Source: Bradyrhizobium sp. Ec3.3 (GTDB taxonomy: Bacteria; Pseudomonadota; Alphaproteobacteria; Rhizobiales; Xanthobacteraceae). Taken from it: 64,000 nucleotides of DNA. Within the stretch, counting starts at the first letter, position 1; every line of letters starts with the position of its first letter. The notes below the pieces were generated by a model, which was not told the origin of the DNA, ran no database searches, and was given only the letters and a program-made list of their open reading frames with translations. The stretch is from contig NZ_AXAS01000046.1 in the NCBI RefSeq assembly GCF_000472925.1, forward strand, positions 158 through 64,157, in the 5' to 3' direction. This document shows, piece by piece, positions 16,561 through 25,514 of this stretch. Position numbers and translations under genes: made by a program.

Positions 16561-17619
16561 TCAGGCCTTGCGGTCAGGTGCTCCGGCCGGCAGCTTGGCA
16601 ACGGCGCCGCGCTTTCTCTGCGCGTAGCCGGCCATGCCGATCGCGGCGAGCAGCGTGAGGCCGTTGAAGAGCGGCTCGACCCAGAAAGAACCGCCGAATT
16701 GCTGGATACCGGCGATGCCGACCGCGAGCACGGCGACGCCGATCATGGTGCCCCAGACGTTGACGCGACCGGGCTTGATCGTGGTCGAACCGAGAAAGGC
16801 GCCGACGAGAGCGGGCAGGAGATATTCAAGGCCGACACTCGCCTGGCCGATGCGCAGCTTTGAGGCGAGCAGAACACCAGTGACAGCGGTCAGCACGCCG
16901 GAGGCCATGAACGCGCCGACAGTGAACCGCTGTACGGGAATGCCGTTGAGTGCAGCCGTCTTGGGGTTGGCGCCAATGGCGTAGATGTAGCGCCCGATTG
17001 GCAGATATTCGAACATGAGCCACATCGCCACCGCGAGGACGAGCACGTAGAAGCCCGTGATCGGCAGACCAAAAACCATCGTCCCGTTGAGGGCGAGGAA
17101 GCCTTCCGGCAGGAGTGCGACGACCTGCCGGCCGCCGGTGTGCCAAAGCGCCAGTGCATAGAGCACCGTACCGGTGCCGAGTGTTGCGATGAAGCTGTCG
17201 ATGCGCGCGACCTCGACCAAGAGGCCATTGAGAAGACCGGTGAAGGCGCCGAGGCAGATGACGACAAGGACTGCGGCCGGCCACGGCAAGCCAAGGGCGG
17301 TTTGCAGGCTGATCACCAGGATGTGCCAGAGCACGATGCCATAGCCGACCGTAAGGTCGATCTTGCCCGCAGCCATGGGGATCATCGCTGCAAGGGACAG
17401 CATGGCGATGATCGACTTGTCGGAAATGATCGAGCGCAGGTTGAGGAGCGTTGGAAACGTGTTGGGCAACAGGATCGAGAACAGGACGATCAGCGCGACG
17501 GTGATGATCGGCAGGCCGTAGACCGGCAGGAGCCGCGTGAGCTTCTGCGGCAGCGAAGCGCCGGCGAGATCGGCGCGCGTCGGCTCCAGAGCGTTCGACT
17601 CGATCGAATTCATTCCCAT
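16561..17619 (-). CDS. Sugar ABC transporter permease (RbsC-like)
   Basis: 352 residues with eight to ten hydrophobic helices. The family segment GLLNGLLVEVARIDSFIATLGTGTV (near residue 110, quoted in part) and a late FLGSTTIKPGRVNVWGT, typical of ribose/autoinducer-type permeases, are visible. Its N-terminus has about 35 polar residues before the first helix. GGAGGAATGC precedes the start. It follows the ATPase gene at 44 bases and should form the membrane channel. Confidence 0.9.
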   Translation of the reverse strand: MGMNSIESNALEPTRADLAGASLPQKLTRLLPVYGLPIITVALIVLFSILLPNTFPTLLNLRSIISDKSIIAMLSLAAMIPMAAGKIDLTVGYGIVLWHILVISLQTALGLPWPAAVLVVICLGAFTGLLNGLLVEVARIDSFIATLGTGTVLYALALWHTGGRQVVALLPEGFLALNGTMVFGLPITGFYVLVLAVAMWLMFEYLPIGRYIYAIGANPKTAALNGIPVQRFTVGAFMASGVLTAVTGVLLASKLRIGQASVGLEYLLPALVGAFLGSTTIKPGRVNVWGTMIGVAVLAVGIAGIQQFGGSFWVEPLFNGLTLLAAIGMAGYAQRKRGAVAKLPAGAPDRKA

Positions 17620-17663
17620 GCATTCCTCCCGACGGGCCTCTCGTCGGCCCCTGCGATTGTCCC

Positions 17664-19163
17664 TTACGCGGCCTCGGAGGCCGAGGCGGCGGTGATCAGG
17701 GCTTCGGTCGTCAGATCATCTCCGGCGATCTCGGTGATGATCCGGCCGCGGTTGAAGACCAGCGCGCGATGGCAGATATGCGCGACTTCCTCGAAATCGG
17801 TGGAGACGACGACGACAGCGAGTCCCTCTGCGATGGCGCGCGCGATGAGCCGATAGATCTCCGCCTTGGCGCCGACATCGACGCCGGCGGTCGGATCTTC
17901 GGCCACGAGCAGCTTGCGGCCCGTCGCAAGCCATCGCCCGACGACGACTTTTTGCTGGTTGCCGCCTGAAAGTCCTTCGATTGCGAGATGCGGATCATTG
18001 GGCCGCAAACCCACCATGGCGCCGAGCCTGATGGCCTCTTCCGCCTCGCGCCGCGGTGCGAGCACATCGAGCAGGCCGCGTCCGGAGGCGCCCGGGTTGA
18101 GGAAGACGTTCTCCCGGATCGACAGGGAGGCGGCGATCGATTCCTCTGTACGGTCGCGGGCAACGAGACCGATGCCAGCAGCCATTGCCGTCACCGGGCT
18201 GGACAGATCCGGCACCGAGCCGTCGATGCGGATCTCGCCGCGATGCGCCACCGCGCCGAACAGGGCGCGGCCTACTTCTTCCTGGCCGGCGCCGCGCAGG
18301 CCGACGAGGCCCAGGAGCTCGCCCTCGCGCACGTCGAAATCGACCGGCCCGGACTTCGGGGTGATCAATCCTTTCACCGTGACGCGGGTCGTGCCGGAGT
18401 GGCAGGCGGCTTTCTCGAACATGTCGAGCAGCGGCCTGCCGACGATCTGCCGCACCAGATCCTCGGGTGAGGTCTCGCTGATCGCATTCTCACCGACAAG
18501 CTGGCCATCGCGCAGGACGACAACGCGGTCGGCGATGCGGAAGATCTCGTCGAGCCGGTGCGACACGTAGATCATCCCGACGCCTTGCTGGCGCAAGCGC
18601 CGCAGCGCTGCAAACAACCGCTCCACCTCATCCGCAGGCAAGCTCGCCGTCGGCTCGTCGAGCACGAGGAAATCGCATTTGACGACGAGCGCCCGGGCGA
18701 TGGCGACGAGCGATTTCTCGGTGCGCGACAGGCTCGATACCCGCGTGGTCGGATCGATATCGCAGCCCACCAGGGCGAGAGCCTTGGTTGCGCGCGCCTC
18801 GGCGCCGCGCCAGTCGATAAGGCCGAACGGCCGCGTCCGCGGAAAACCCTGGGCCAGCCCGACATTCTCTGCGACCGTCATCCATTCGACGAGGCCGAGA
18901 TCCTGATGGATGAAGGCGACCGGCTGGTGATCGGCACGGCCACCCGGGGCATGATGATAGGATTCGCCTGCGATCGTCACCGCTCCGGCATCTGGACGAT
19001 GGATACCGCCGAGCACCTTGATGAGAGTCGACTTGCCCGCGCCGTTCTCGCCGAGCAAGGCGACGATTTCGCCTCGCTCGACGCCGAATCTGACGCCTTT
19101 GAGTGCGCGCGTGCCACCGAAAGACTTGACGATTCCATCAAAGCGCAGCGCACCCGACGCCAT
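17664..19163 (-). CDS. Sugar ABC transporter ATP-binding protein (RbsA-like, two ATPase domains)
   Basis: 499 residues, the normal size for the double-cassette ATPases. The first domain has a canonical P-loop GENGAGKST (about 37-45) but an unusual signature region SSLSRTEKSLVAIARAL and Walker B FLVLDEPTA. The second has a degenerate P-loop GLRGAGQEEVGRAL and a canonical LSGGNQQKVVVGRWL with VAEDPTAGVD. That asymmetry is normal in this family. It is first in the operon, behind the operator at 19257. Confidence 0.93.
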   Translation of the reverse strand: MASGALRFDGIVKSFGGTRALKGVRFGVERGEIVALLGENGAGKSTLIKVLGGIHRPDAGAVTIAGESYHHAPGGRADHQPVAFIHQDLGLVEWMTVAENVGLAQGFPRTRPFGLIDWRGAEARATKALALVGCDIDPTTRVSSLSRTEKSLVAIARALVVKCDFLVLDEPTASLPADEVERLFAALRRLRQQGVGMIYVSHRLDEIFRIADRVVVLRDGQLVGENAISETSPEDLVRQIVGRPLLDMFEKAACHSGTTRVTVKGLITPKSGPVDFDVREGELLGLVGLRGAGQEEVGRALFGAVAHRGEIRIDGSVPDLSSPVTAMAAGIGLVARDRTEESIAASLSIRENVFLNPGASGRGLLDVLAPRREAEEAIRLGAMVGLRPNDPHLAIEGLSGGNQQKVVVGRWLATGRKLLVAEDPTAGVDVGAKAEIYRLIARAIAEGLAVVVVSTDFEEVAHICHRALVFNRGRIITEIAGDDLTTEALITAASASEAA

Positions 19164-19256
19164 CCTTAGGTCCCCCTCCGCGATCGCCGGCCGGGGCGCG
19201 AACGATTGCGAGGATCCCGCAACCGGCGGCCGAGCTCTTTACGATGGCGAGCTTAT

Positions 19257-19270
19257 TGTTATCGATAACA
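19257..19270. promoter_or_regulatory. LacI-type operator, site 2
   Basis: Perfect palindrome TGTTATCGATAACA, identical to the core of the site at 12199-12212. It lies 93 bases before the ABC transporter ATPase start and 38 bases after the LacI gene stop, where the transporter promoter must be. Confidence 0.8.
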
Positions 19271-19307
19271 TCGTAGCCGGTTAGTGGGAGCTGTCAAGCC
19301 GTGCGGC

Positions 19308-20351
19308 TCAGGTGCTTTCGCGTTCAATGACCTGGAAGGGGACAATCAATGTCTCTGGCCCCGGTGTTCGTTTCTCCCGAACGTCGTCGAGGGCGCCGAG
19401 CAGGACGCGGCCTGCCTCTAGCCCGATATTGCGGCAATCGACGGCGACAGTTGTGATCCTCGGCCAGCAGCAGCGCGAAACTTCGAAGTCGCCGAAGCCG
19501 GCAACCGCGATCCGGCCGGGTACCGCCCAGCCGCGGCGGTGGCACTCCATGATCGCGCCAAAGGCAGAGAGGTCGGATACGCAAACGGCCGCGTCCACAT
19601 CAGGCCACTGCTCGATCAGGTGGACGATGGCTTCGCCGCCCTGTTCCATCGAGATTGGCGGATTGCCGAACGAGATGGTGCGCCCGGGTGGCAGGCCGAG
19701 CTCTTCGACTGCCCGCTTGTAACCGAGCCGGCGGTCGGCGCCGCGGGTGTCGCGCCTGCTCGCGCCGCCGATGAAGGCGATGTTGCGGTAGCCCTGATGG
19801 TAAAGCCGGTGCACGAGCGCGCGTGAAGCCTCGGCGTTGGAGAAGCCGACGACATGGTCGATCGGATCGGCGGGCAGGTCCCAGGTCTCGACCACCGGAA
19901 TGCCGGCGGATTGCAGCATCCGGCGCGCCTTTGGCGTGTGCCGGCCGTCGGTGACGATGATCCCGTCGGGCCGGCGCGTCAGCATGGCCTGCACGAGTTG
20001 CTCTTCCTTATCCATGTCGTAGTCGGTGTAGCCGAGAAGCATCTGGAGCCCTTGGCTTTCGATTGCCTCGGTGATGCCGCGAGCGGTATCGGAGAAGTTG
20101 GAGTTGTTGATCGAGGGGATGAGCACAGCTACGAAGCCCGTCCGTTTCGAGGAAAGTGCTCCAGCGGAAAGGTCGAGCACATATCCGAGTTCTTCGACGG
20201 TCGCGAGGATCCGGCGCCGCGTTTCCTCGGAGACGGCACCGTCGCTCTTCAGCGCACGTGAGACGGTCATTGCGGAAACCCCGGCCCGTGCCGCCACCTC
20301 CGCCATGGTCGCCGGCCGCTTTGGGCTCTTCCTGATCTGAGTCCGCTTCAT
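19308..20351 (-). CDS. LacI-family transcriptional regulator
   Basis: 347 residues. The N-terminal helix-turn-helix and hinge read MAEVAARAGVSAMTVSRAL and VSEETRRRILATVEELGY, followed by a periplasmic-binding-protein-like effector domain (GFVAVLIPSINNSNFSD onward). A 15-residue basic extension precedes the usual start, so the internal Met16 is an alternative. The subfamily resembles GntR/IdnR gluconate regulators, whose operators look like the palindromes found at 12198, 19257 and 20454. It is expected to repress the sugar-acid genes and itself. Confidence 0.92.
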   Translation of the reverse strand: MKRTQIRKSPKRPATMAEVAARAGVSAMTVSRALKSDGAVSEETRRRILATVEELGYVLDLSAGALSSKRTGFVAVLIPSINNSNFSDTARGITEAIESQGLQMLLGYTDYDMDKEEQLVQAMLTRRPDGIIVTDGRHTPKARRMLQSAGIPVVETWDLPADPIDHVVGFSNAEASRALVHRLYHQGYRNIAFIGGASRRDTRGADRRLGYKRAVEELGLPPGRTISFGNPPISMEQGGEAIVHLIEQWPDVDAAVCVSDLSAFGAIMECHRRGWAVPGRIAVAGFGDFEVSRCCWPRITTVAVDCRNIGLEAGRVLLGALDDVREKRTPGPETLIVPFQVIEREST

Positions 20352-20453
20352 CTCAATGCAGTCTTTGCTTGGTGAACGTAGTCGGGATCGAAGCCGGCAA
20401 GCCGTCTCTGCCGAAGGATTTCGGTGCTGCAGCCGCGATGCCGAACGAGTTTA

Positions 20454-20467
20454 TGGTATCGATATCA
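20454..20467. promoter_or_regulatory. LacI-type operator, site 3 (variant), before the lacI-type gene
   Basis: TGGTATCGATATCA, a perfect palindrome that matches 12 of 14 positions of the other two sites; the two changes are symmetric. It lies 103 bases before the regulator start, so autoregulation is likely. The rest of the 260-base gap (20352-20611) shows no other gene. Confidence 0.6.
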
Positions 20468-20611
20468 ATCACCGCAATGGGGTCGATAGTAGAAAGGGTT
20501 CCAGGCAAATTGGCGGGAAACCGGCACGCAAGATCGAACGCATCCGGAACTACCTTCGCCTCACGGCGGGGGTTCGTGTCGCCACGCGAGCCACGCGGCA
20601 ATCCGTATGCG

Positions 20612-21304
20612 CTACAGCATCGGTTCGAACTGGCAGTGAACGAGCAGTTCGGAAACGGAGGCGTTGTTCGGCAGCATGAGGGCGGTTTCGACGAGGCGAG
20701 CGATATCGCCCGGCTGGCTCATCTCATGGCGGGGGATCTCGTCGTCCTTCAGCGTCATGTCGGTGGCGACATAGCCCGGGCAGATGACGGTGGCCCGGAT
20801 TCCTGCCGCGCGTCCCTCGCGGCGGATACCGTGGGTGAGAGCGACGACGGCAAATTTGGTCATGGCATAGCCGACATTGCTTCCGACGCGCTTGCCGGCG
20901 AGTGACCCCAGATTGATCACCCGCCCATGACCACAGGCGGCAAGATGGGGAAGGGCGGCCCTGACGAGGCGCAACGGACCTTTGACGTTGACCCGCCACA
21001 TCTCGTCCAGCTCATCCTCGCCATCGTCGGACACGCGAACCCTGGGATTGATGCCCGCAGCATTGACGATGGCGTCCACACCGCCCCATCGCGCGATCGT
21101 TGCCTTGACCCATGATACCGGGCTCTCCGCGTTCTCCGCGTCGTAGCGGTGTGTCATGACCCTATCGCTCTCCGCGAGACGGCTGGGATCACGAAGTCCG
21201 GCCGAGACGCGAAAGCCCGACGCCACGAGCCGGTCGACGACGGCGCCTCCGATGCCGCGCGAGGCGCCGGAGACCATGACGATCCGATTGTTGACCTCGA
21301 GCAT
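20612..21304 (-). CDS. SDR-family oxidoreductase
   Basis: 230 residues. Coenzyme motif GASRGIG at residues 14-20, NAAG near 90, catalytic Ser in VINLGSLAGKR and YAMTK near 146. The C-terminal part is a little short for a classical SDR. GGAG lies ten bases before the ATG. It lies upstream of the LacI gene in the same direction and may belong to the sugar-acid pathway, but the 260-base gap makes co-transcription uncertain. Confidence 0.78.
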   Translation of the reverse strand: MLEVNNRIVMVSGASRGIGGAVVDRLVASGFRVSAGLRDPSRLAESDRVMTHRYDAENAESPVSWVKATIARWGGVDAIVNAAGINPRVRVSDDGEDELDEMWRVNVKGPLRLVRAALPHLAACGHGRVINLGSLAGKRVGSNVGYAMTKFAVVALTHGIRREGRAAGIRATVICPGYVATDMTLKDDEIPRHEMSQPGDIARLVETALMLPNNASVSELLVHCQFEPML

Positions 21305-21371
21305 GTGCGGCTGTCTCCAGGGGGAAGGGTTAGCAAAGGACCGCGCGAATCTAACGGGACGCCGCTTACAG

Positions 21372-21397
21372 CCAGTAAGAGAAATTCGCTCTGCCGG
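21372..21397. promoter_or_regulatory. Candidate LysR-type site upstream of first SDR
   Basis: The core starting GTAAGA and ending CTCTG (21375-21393) matches 14 of 19 bases of a segment between the LysR gene and the paralogous SDR gene (35125-35143). It lies 136 bases before the SDR start. This is a weak call resting on that one comparison. Confidence 0.3.
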
Positions 21398-21532
21398 TAT
21401 TGGTGGCCCTTATGGCGTCGGCCGCCGAACCGGCCTCAGTTATCGGCTGTCCTTATGTGGGCAGACCGAATCCGTTCTATGCGTGCGCGTTCCCATGTAC
21501 GTAGTGTTCCCGATCGCAAGAGAGCCGTGTGG

Positions 21533-22336
21533 ATGGGATTTTCGGACTATCGAACGGCGTTGGTGACGGGCGCATCCTCAGGCATCGGGGCTGCGACCGT
21601 ACGTCGCTTGAGGGGCGAGGGGCTCGACGTCTACGCGGTCGGGCGTGATGCGGTCCGGTTGGCGGCGTTGTCGTCCGAGACGCATTGCCACGTGTGCGCG
21701 GCGGATGTGGGTAATCTCGACAGCTTGACCGCGCTGGCGCAATCAGCTGCGTTCGATATTCTGGTCAACAACGCCGGTCAATCGCGGCGGGGCAACATCC
21801 TGGACACTGCGCCTGATGACGTCGACACGCTCGTCGACGTCAATTTGCGGGCCGTCCTGCATCTCACACGTTTGATCGTGCCCGGCATGGCCAAGCGTGA
21901 CTGCGGCCACGTCGTCAACATCTCGTCCATCGCCGGCCACTACGCTTTCGGCGAGAATGCAACGACGTTCAACTCATCCGTCGCCTATCACGCGACCAAG
22001 GCGGGCATCCATTCGCTGTCGCAGCAATTGCGCATCGATCTCTACGGCACGCGCGTTCGCGTCACCGAAGTATCGCCGGGTCGGGTTGCGACCAGCATTT
22101 TCCAGCATCCGGGCGTCGCAGAGGACGACGACAGCCGCTTCATTGGGGCATTCGAGACGCTTCAGCCTGAAGATATTGCCGACGCCATTGCTTTCGCCGT
22201 GGGATCGCCGGCTCGCATGAATGTCGCGATGCTGGAGGTCGTTCCGACACTCCAGGTCGTCGGCGAGCTCGGATTTGCGAGCCGATCCGAAGCCGCGCGG
22301 CTAAGAGAGAAGAGAAACGGAGTATCAAATGCCTGA
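21533..22336 (+). CDS. SDR-family oxidoreductase, paralogue A
   Basis: 267 residues from the ATG at 21533. Coenzyme motif TGASSGIGAATVRRL at about 14-28, NNAGQSRRGN, the catalytic Ser in VVNISSIAGHYAF and YHATKAG. It is strikingly like the SDR at 34314-35072: both open with M(G/A)FSDYR and share long identical stretches. The open frame extends further upstream, but that part is not shared with the paralogue. It overlaps the aminotransferase gene by eight bases (ATGCCTGA), so they are translated together. Confidence 0.85.
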   Translation: MGFSDYRTALVTGASSGIGAATVRRLRGEGLDVYAVGRDAVRLAALSSETHCHVCAADVGNLDSLTALAQSAAFDILVNNAGQSRRGNILDTAPDDVDTLVDVNLRAVLHLTRLIVPGMAKRDCGHVVNISSIAGHYAFGENATTFNSSVAYHATKAGIHSLSQQLRIDLYGTRVRVTEVSPGRVATSIFQHPGVAEDDDSRFIGAFETLQPEDIADAIAFAVGSPARMNVAMLEVVPTLQVVGELGFASRSEAARLREKRNGVSNA

Positions 22337-23531
22337 ACTTGCAACGCGCCTCAAGACCGTGAAGGTGTCCGCTTCGGCGGCAATGACGGATAAGGCGCGC
22401 GAGCTGCGTGATGCGGGCGTCCAGATCGTCAGCCTGTCGTCCGGGGAGCCCGACTTTCCGACGCCGCCGCACGCGATCGAGGCCGCGCATCGGGCTGCCC
22501 TGGTGGGGGATACAAAATATCCGGCGATGCCTGGAACCGTGGCCCTGCGAAAGGCCGTCCAGCGCAAGTTCAAACGCGAGAACAATCTCGACTATGCGCT
22601 CGACGAGATACTGGTCGCCAATGGTGGCAAGCAGATCATCTTCAACGCCCTGTTTGCCACCTGCGATCCGGGCGACGAGGTCGTCATCCCGGCGCCGGGC
22701 TGGATCACCTATGCGGATATCGTGCTCCTCGCCGAGGCAACACCCGTCGCCGTGCCCTGTCCGGAGAACAACCAGTTCAAGCTTCGGGCCGCGGACCTCG
22801 AGGCCGCGATCACCCCTAAAACCAAGTGGCTGATCCTCAATTTCCCGAACAATCCGACCGGCGCGGCCTGCACCCGCGCCGAGATGCGGGCGATTGCCGA
22901 TGTCATGTTGAAGCATCCCGACGTCTGGATCCTTACCGACGACATCTACGAGCACCTCACCTATGACGGTTTCGAGTTCTGCACCATCGCGGAGGTTGAG
23001 CCCAAGTTGAAGAATCGCGTCGTGACCGTGAACGGCGCGTCCAAGGCCTACGCCATGACGGGCTGGCGCGTCGGCTATTGCGGTGGGCCCAAGGACCTGA
23101 TCGCCGCCATGACCAATGTCCACGGTCAGGCGACCGGTGGCATCTGCACCCTGAGCCAGGCTGCTGCCGTCGCCGTTCTCGACGGTCCGCAGGATTTTCT
23201 GAGAGAGCGCGCCGATATTTACCGCAACCGGCGCGATCTGGTGGTCTCCCTCCTCAATCGGATCCCCGGAATCACGTGCCACAAGCCGCAGGGCGCGTTC
23301 TACGTCTTCCCCAACATCGCTGGTTGCATAGGCAAGACGTCGCAAGGAGGGCGGCGACTGGACACCGACGCCGACTTCATTTCGGCGCTGCTCGAGGAGC
23401 AACATGTCGCAGCCGTTCATGGCGGGGCCTATGGAATGAGCCCATACTTCCGGATTTCCTACGCGACCGACACCGAGATCTTGAAGGAAGGGTGCCGCCG
23501 CATCGCGAATTTCTGCGAAGCCTTACGCTGA
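22329..23531 (+). CDS. Class I/II pyridoxal-phosphate aminotransferase (aspartate aminotransferase-like)
   Basis: 400 residues. Family landmarks in order: LSSGEPDFPTPPHAIEAA near 36, the substrate-site NFPNNPTGAA (171-180), Asp204/Tyr207 in LTDDIYEHL, and the cofactor-binding Lys239 in NGASKAYAMTGWR. The C-terminal arginine is in SPYFRISYAT. It would exchange amino groups between an amino acid and 2-oxoglutarate. In this cluster glutamate or a glutamate-derived compound released from 5-oxoproline may be the substrate; that is inference. Confidence 0.92.
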   Translation: MPELATRLKTVKVSASAAMTDKARELRDAGVQIVSLSSGEPDFPTPPHAIEAAHRAALVGDTKYPAMPGTVALRKAVQRKFKRENNLDYALDEILVANGGKQIIFNALFATCDPGDEVVIPAPGWITYADIVLLAEATPVAVPCPENNQFKLRAADLEAAITPKTKWLILNFPNNPTGAACTRAEMRAIADVMLKHPDVWILTDDIYEHLTYDGFEFCTIAEVEPKLKNRVVTVNGASKAYAMTGWRVGYCGGPKDLIAAMTNVHGQATGGICTLSQAAAVAVLDGPQDFLRERADIYRNRRDLVVSLLNRIPGITCHKPQGAFYVFPNIAGCIGKTSQGGRRLDTDADFISALLEEQHVAAVHGGAYGMSPYFRISYATDTEILKEGCRRIANFCEALR

Positions 23532-23548
23532 CGGTGAGAGCGGATACT

Positions 23549-23577
23549 GGTGAGCGATCGGTCCCTTGTCGCTCGCC
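23549..23577. terminator. Possible hairpin after the aminotransferase gene
   Basis: GGTGAGCGA (23549-23557) pairs with TCGCTCGCC (23569-23577) with one G-T wobble around an 11-base loop, 17 bases after the stop. No T-run follows. It may separate the SDR-aminotransferase pair from the transporter genes in the 225-base gap, which otherwise shows nothing. Confidence 0.3.
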
Positions 23578-23756
23578 GGCATTGTCGCCGCCGCAGGCGC
23601 ATCGATCGAAGTTTGGGCGGAGAATGCCAAACCGATTGTCATAACCGTTTGCAATGGCCCTAAACCGAGACAATCTTGGTGCCGTAGGATGTCGACACAT
23701 AAGCTTCATCTAAAGAGGGGTAGGCCTTGGTATCGCACAGTCGAGGACGGCCAGCG

Positions 23757-24683
23757 ATGACCACCAGCGACGATGCGGTGGCTATATTAGATGCCCAGCC
23801 AGAGATCCGGCAGGGATCGCGGTGGCGCCTGTATTTGCCCGCCGGGCTCCTGGCGCTCCCGTTGCTGCTTTTCCTGACTTACTTCTTCTTCTATCCCGCG
23901 ATCACGCTGCTGCTGTCGAGCATCCAGACCCAGAACAGCCAGGGGATCATCGGGCGGCCGTTTACGCTCGCGCACTACGCGCGGCTGATTAACGTCGATC
24001 TCTATTCCCGGGTGTTCTGGAACACGCTGCGGATCAGCGTGATCACCTCGGCGCTTGCAACAGTGCTTGCCTATCCGGTCGCGTTGGTCATGGTCAAAAG
24101 CCGCCCCCTCGTGACGCGGATCATCACGCTCATCGTCATCGCGCCATTGGTCGTCAGCGTTGTCGTGCGCGGCTATGGATGGCAGCTCATTCTTGCAAAC
24201 GGTCCGAAGGGGATGCTGAACTGGATCCTCATGACGCTGCACATCACCGACGGGCCGGTGTCGGTCCTCTACACGGAGATAGCCGTCGTCATCGGATCGC
24301 TGCACGTGTTCTTCCCGATGATGGTGTTGCCGCTGGCCTCGGCGCTCGGCAAGATCGATCCGAACCTGGAAGACGCGGCGCGCATGCTTGGCGCGCCCTG
24401 GTGGAAAGTGTTCCTCCGGGTGACACTGCCGCTGAGTATGCCCGGTTTCGTCGCCGGCTTCACCCTGGTGTTTTCACTCACCGCCGGATCCTTCGTCATT
24501 CCGGCGATCCTCGGTGGCGCCTCCGCGATCATGCTCGGCAACCTGATCGAGCAGCAGATCTTCGTCGTGTATGACTGGCCGTTCGGCGCTGCGATCGCGG
24601 TGATCCTGGTTGGCGTCGTGTTTGCGGTCAACGGCTTCTCCATGTGGCTTCTCGAAGGCCGCCGTCTGCGGAGGGCAAGCTGA
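23757..24683 (+). CDS. ABC transporter permease (spermidine/putrescine PotB type)
   Basis: 308 residues with six membrane helices. The permease signature EDAARMLGAPWWKVFLRVTLP near residue 200 (quoted in part) identifies an inner-membrane subunit of the polyamine/iron/2-aminoethylphosphonate class. The ATG at 23757 follows GAGGACGG; a start ten codons earlier is less likely. The stop overlaps the next permease start (TGATG). Confidence 0.9.
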   Translation: MTTSDDAVAILDAQPEIRQGSRWRLYLPAGLLALPLLLFLTYFFFYPAITLLLSSIQTQNSQGIIGRPFTLAHYARLINVDLYSRVFWNTLRISVITSALATVLAYPVALVMVKSRPLVTRIITLIVIAPLVVSVVVRGYGWQLILANGPKGMLNWILMTLHITDGPVSVLYTEIAVVIGSLHVFFPMMVLPLASALGKIDPNLEDAARMLGAPWWKVFLRVTLPLSMPGFVAGFTLVFSLTAGSFVIPAILGGASAIMLGNLIEQQIFVVYDWPFGAAIAVILVGVVFAVNGFSMWLLEGRRLRRAS

Positions 24684-25486
24684 TGGACGAGCGCTTCTCA
24701 GGCCTCGGCGCCTTCATCCTCTATGCGATCACAACCGCCATGATGATCTTCATCCTGGCGCCGCTCCTGCTCGTCATGGCGGTGTCGGTCTCCGACTCCT
24801 ATTTCGTGACGTTCCCACCGCAAGGTTTCACGCTGAAATGGTACGCCAAGGTCCTGGGGGATCGCGACTTCCTTGAAGCGATGCGGCTCAGCATCCTGCT
24901 CGCACTCGGTACGACCGCGGGCTCGCTGCTGTTCGGTGTGCCGGCCGCCTTTGCGCTGGTGCGCGGAAACTTCGTCGGCCTGGCGGCAATCAAAGGGTTT
25001 CTGCTGTCGCCGCTCATCTTCCCCTCGCTGGTGACGGGCCTGGCCCTTCTTCAGGTCCTGACGAAGCTTGGATCCCAGGATGCGCGGCTGAACCTGCTGA
25101 TCGGGCATATCGTCGTGACGTCGCCCTACGTCATCCGCACCGTCGTCACCAGCCTCCAGCTCGTTGACGAGAACCTGGAGGACGCCGCGCGCACGTTGGG
25201 GGCCAATCGGCTGCGCACCTTCTGGCGCGTGACGCTGCCGCAGATTGCATCCGGGGTCGCGGCCGGCGGACTGTTCGCCTTCATGGTGTCGTTCGACAAT
25301 TATCCGGTCACGATGTGGCTCGCCAATTCCGAATATTCGCCCGTGCCGCTGGTGCTGATGCGGCAACTGGTCAACGTCTTCGATCCTTCCGTTCCTGCGA
25401 TGTCGACGATCATCATCCTGATGGCGATGGTCGGTGTCCTCTTGCTGGAGAAGTTGGTGGGCCTTCGCCGTGCGCTGGCCGCCTGA
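24683..25486 (+). CDS. ABC transporter permease (PotC type)
   Basis: 267 residues with six membrane helices; the first is LYAITTAMMIFILAPLLLVM. The cytoplasmic loop EDAARTLGANRLRTFWRVTLP (quoted in part) near residue 170 contacts the ATPase. The start at 24683 overlaps the upstream stop by one base. It is the second channel subunit. Confidence 0.9.
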   Translation: MDERFSGLGAFILYAITTAMMIFILAPLLLVMAVSVSDSYFVTFPPQGFTLKWYAKVLGDRDFLEAMRLSILLALGTTAGSLLFGVPAAFALVRGNFVGLAAIKGFLLSPLIFPSLVTGLALLQVLTKLGSQDARLNLLIGHIVVTSPYVIRTVVTSLQLVDENLEDAARTLGANRLRTFWRVTLPQIASGVAAGGLFAFMVSFDNYPVTMWLANSEYSPVPLVLMRQLVNVFDPSVPAMSTIIILMAMVGVLLLEKLVGLRRALAA

Positions 25487-25514
25487 TGTTTGTTCTTGAA
25501 TGGAGATTTGACCC

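Noticed and set aside
21149..21532. Extension of the first SDR by 128 codons
   Set aside because: The paralogous SDR begins at the equivalent of 21533 and the extension overlaps the antisense of another SDR and the promoter region.
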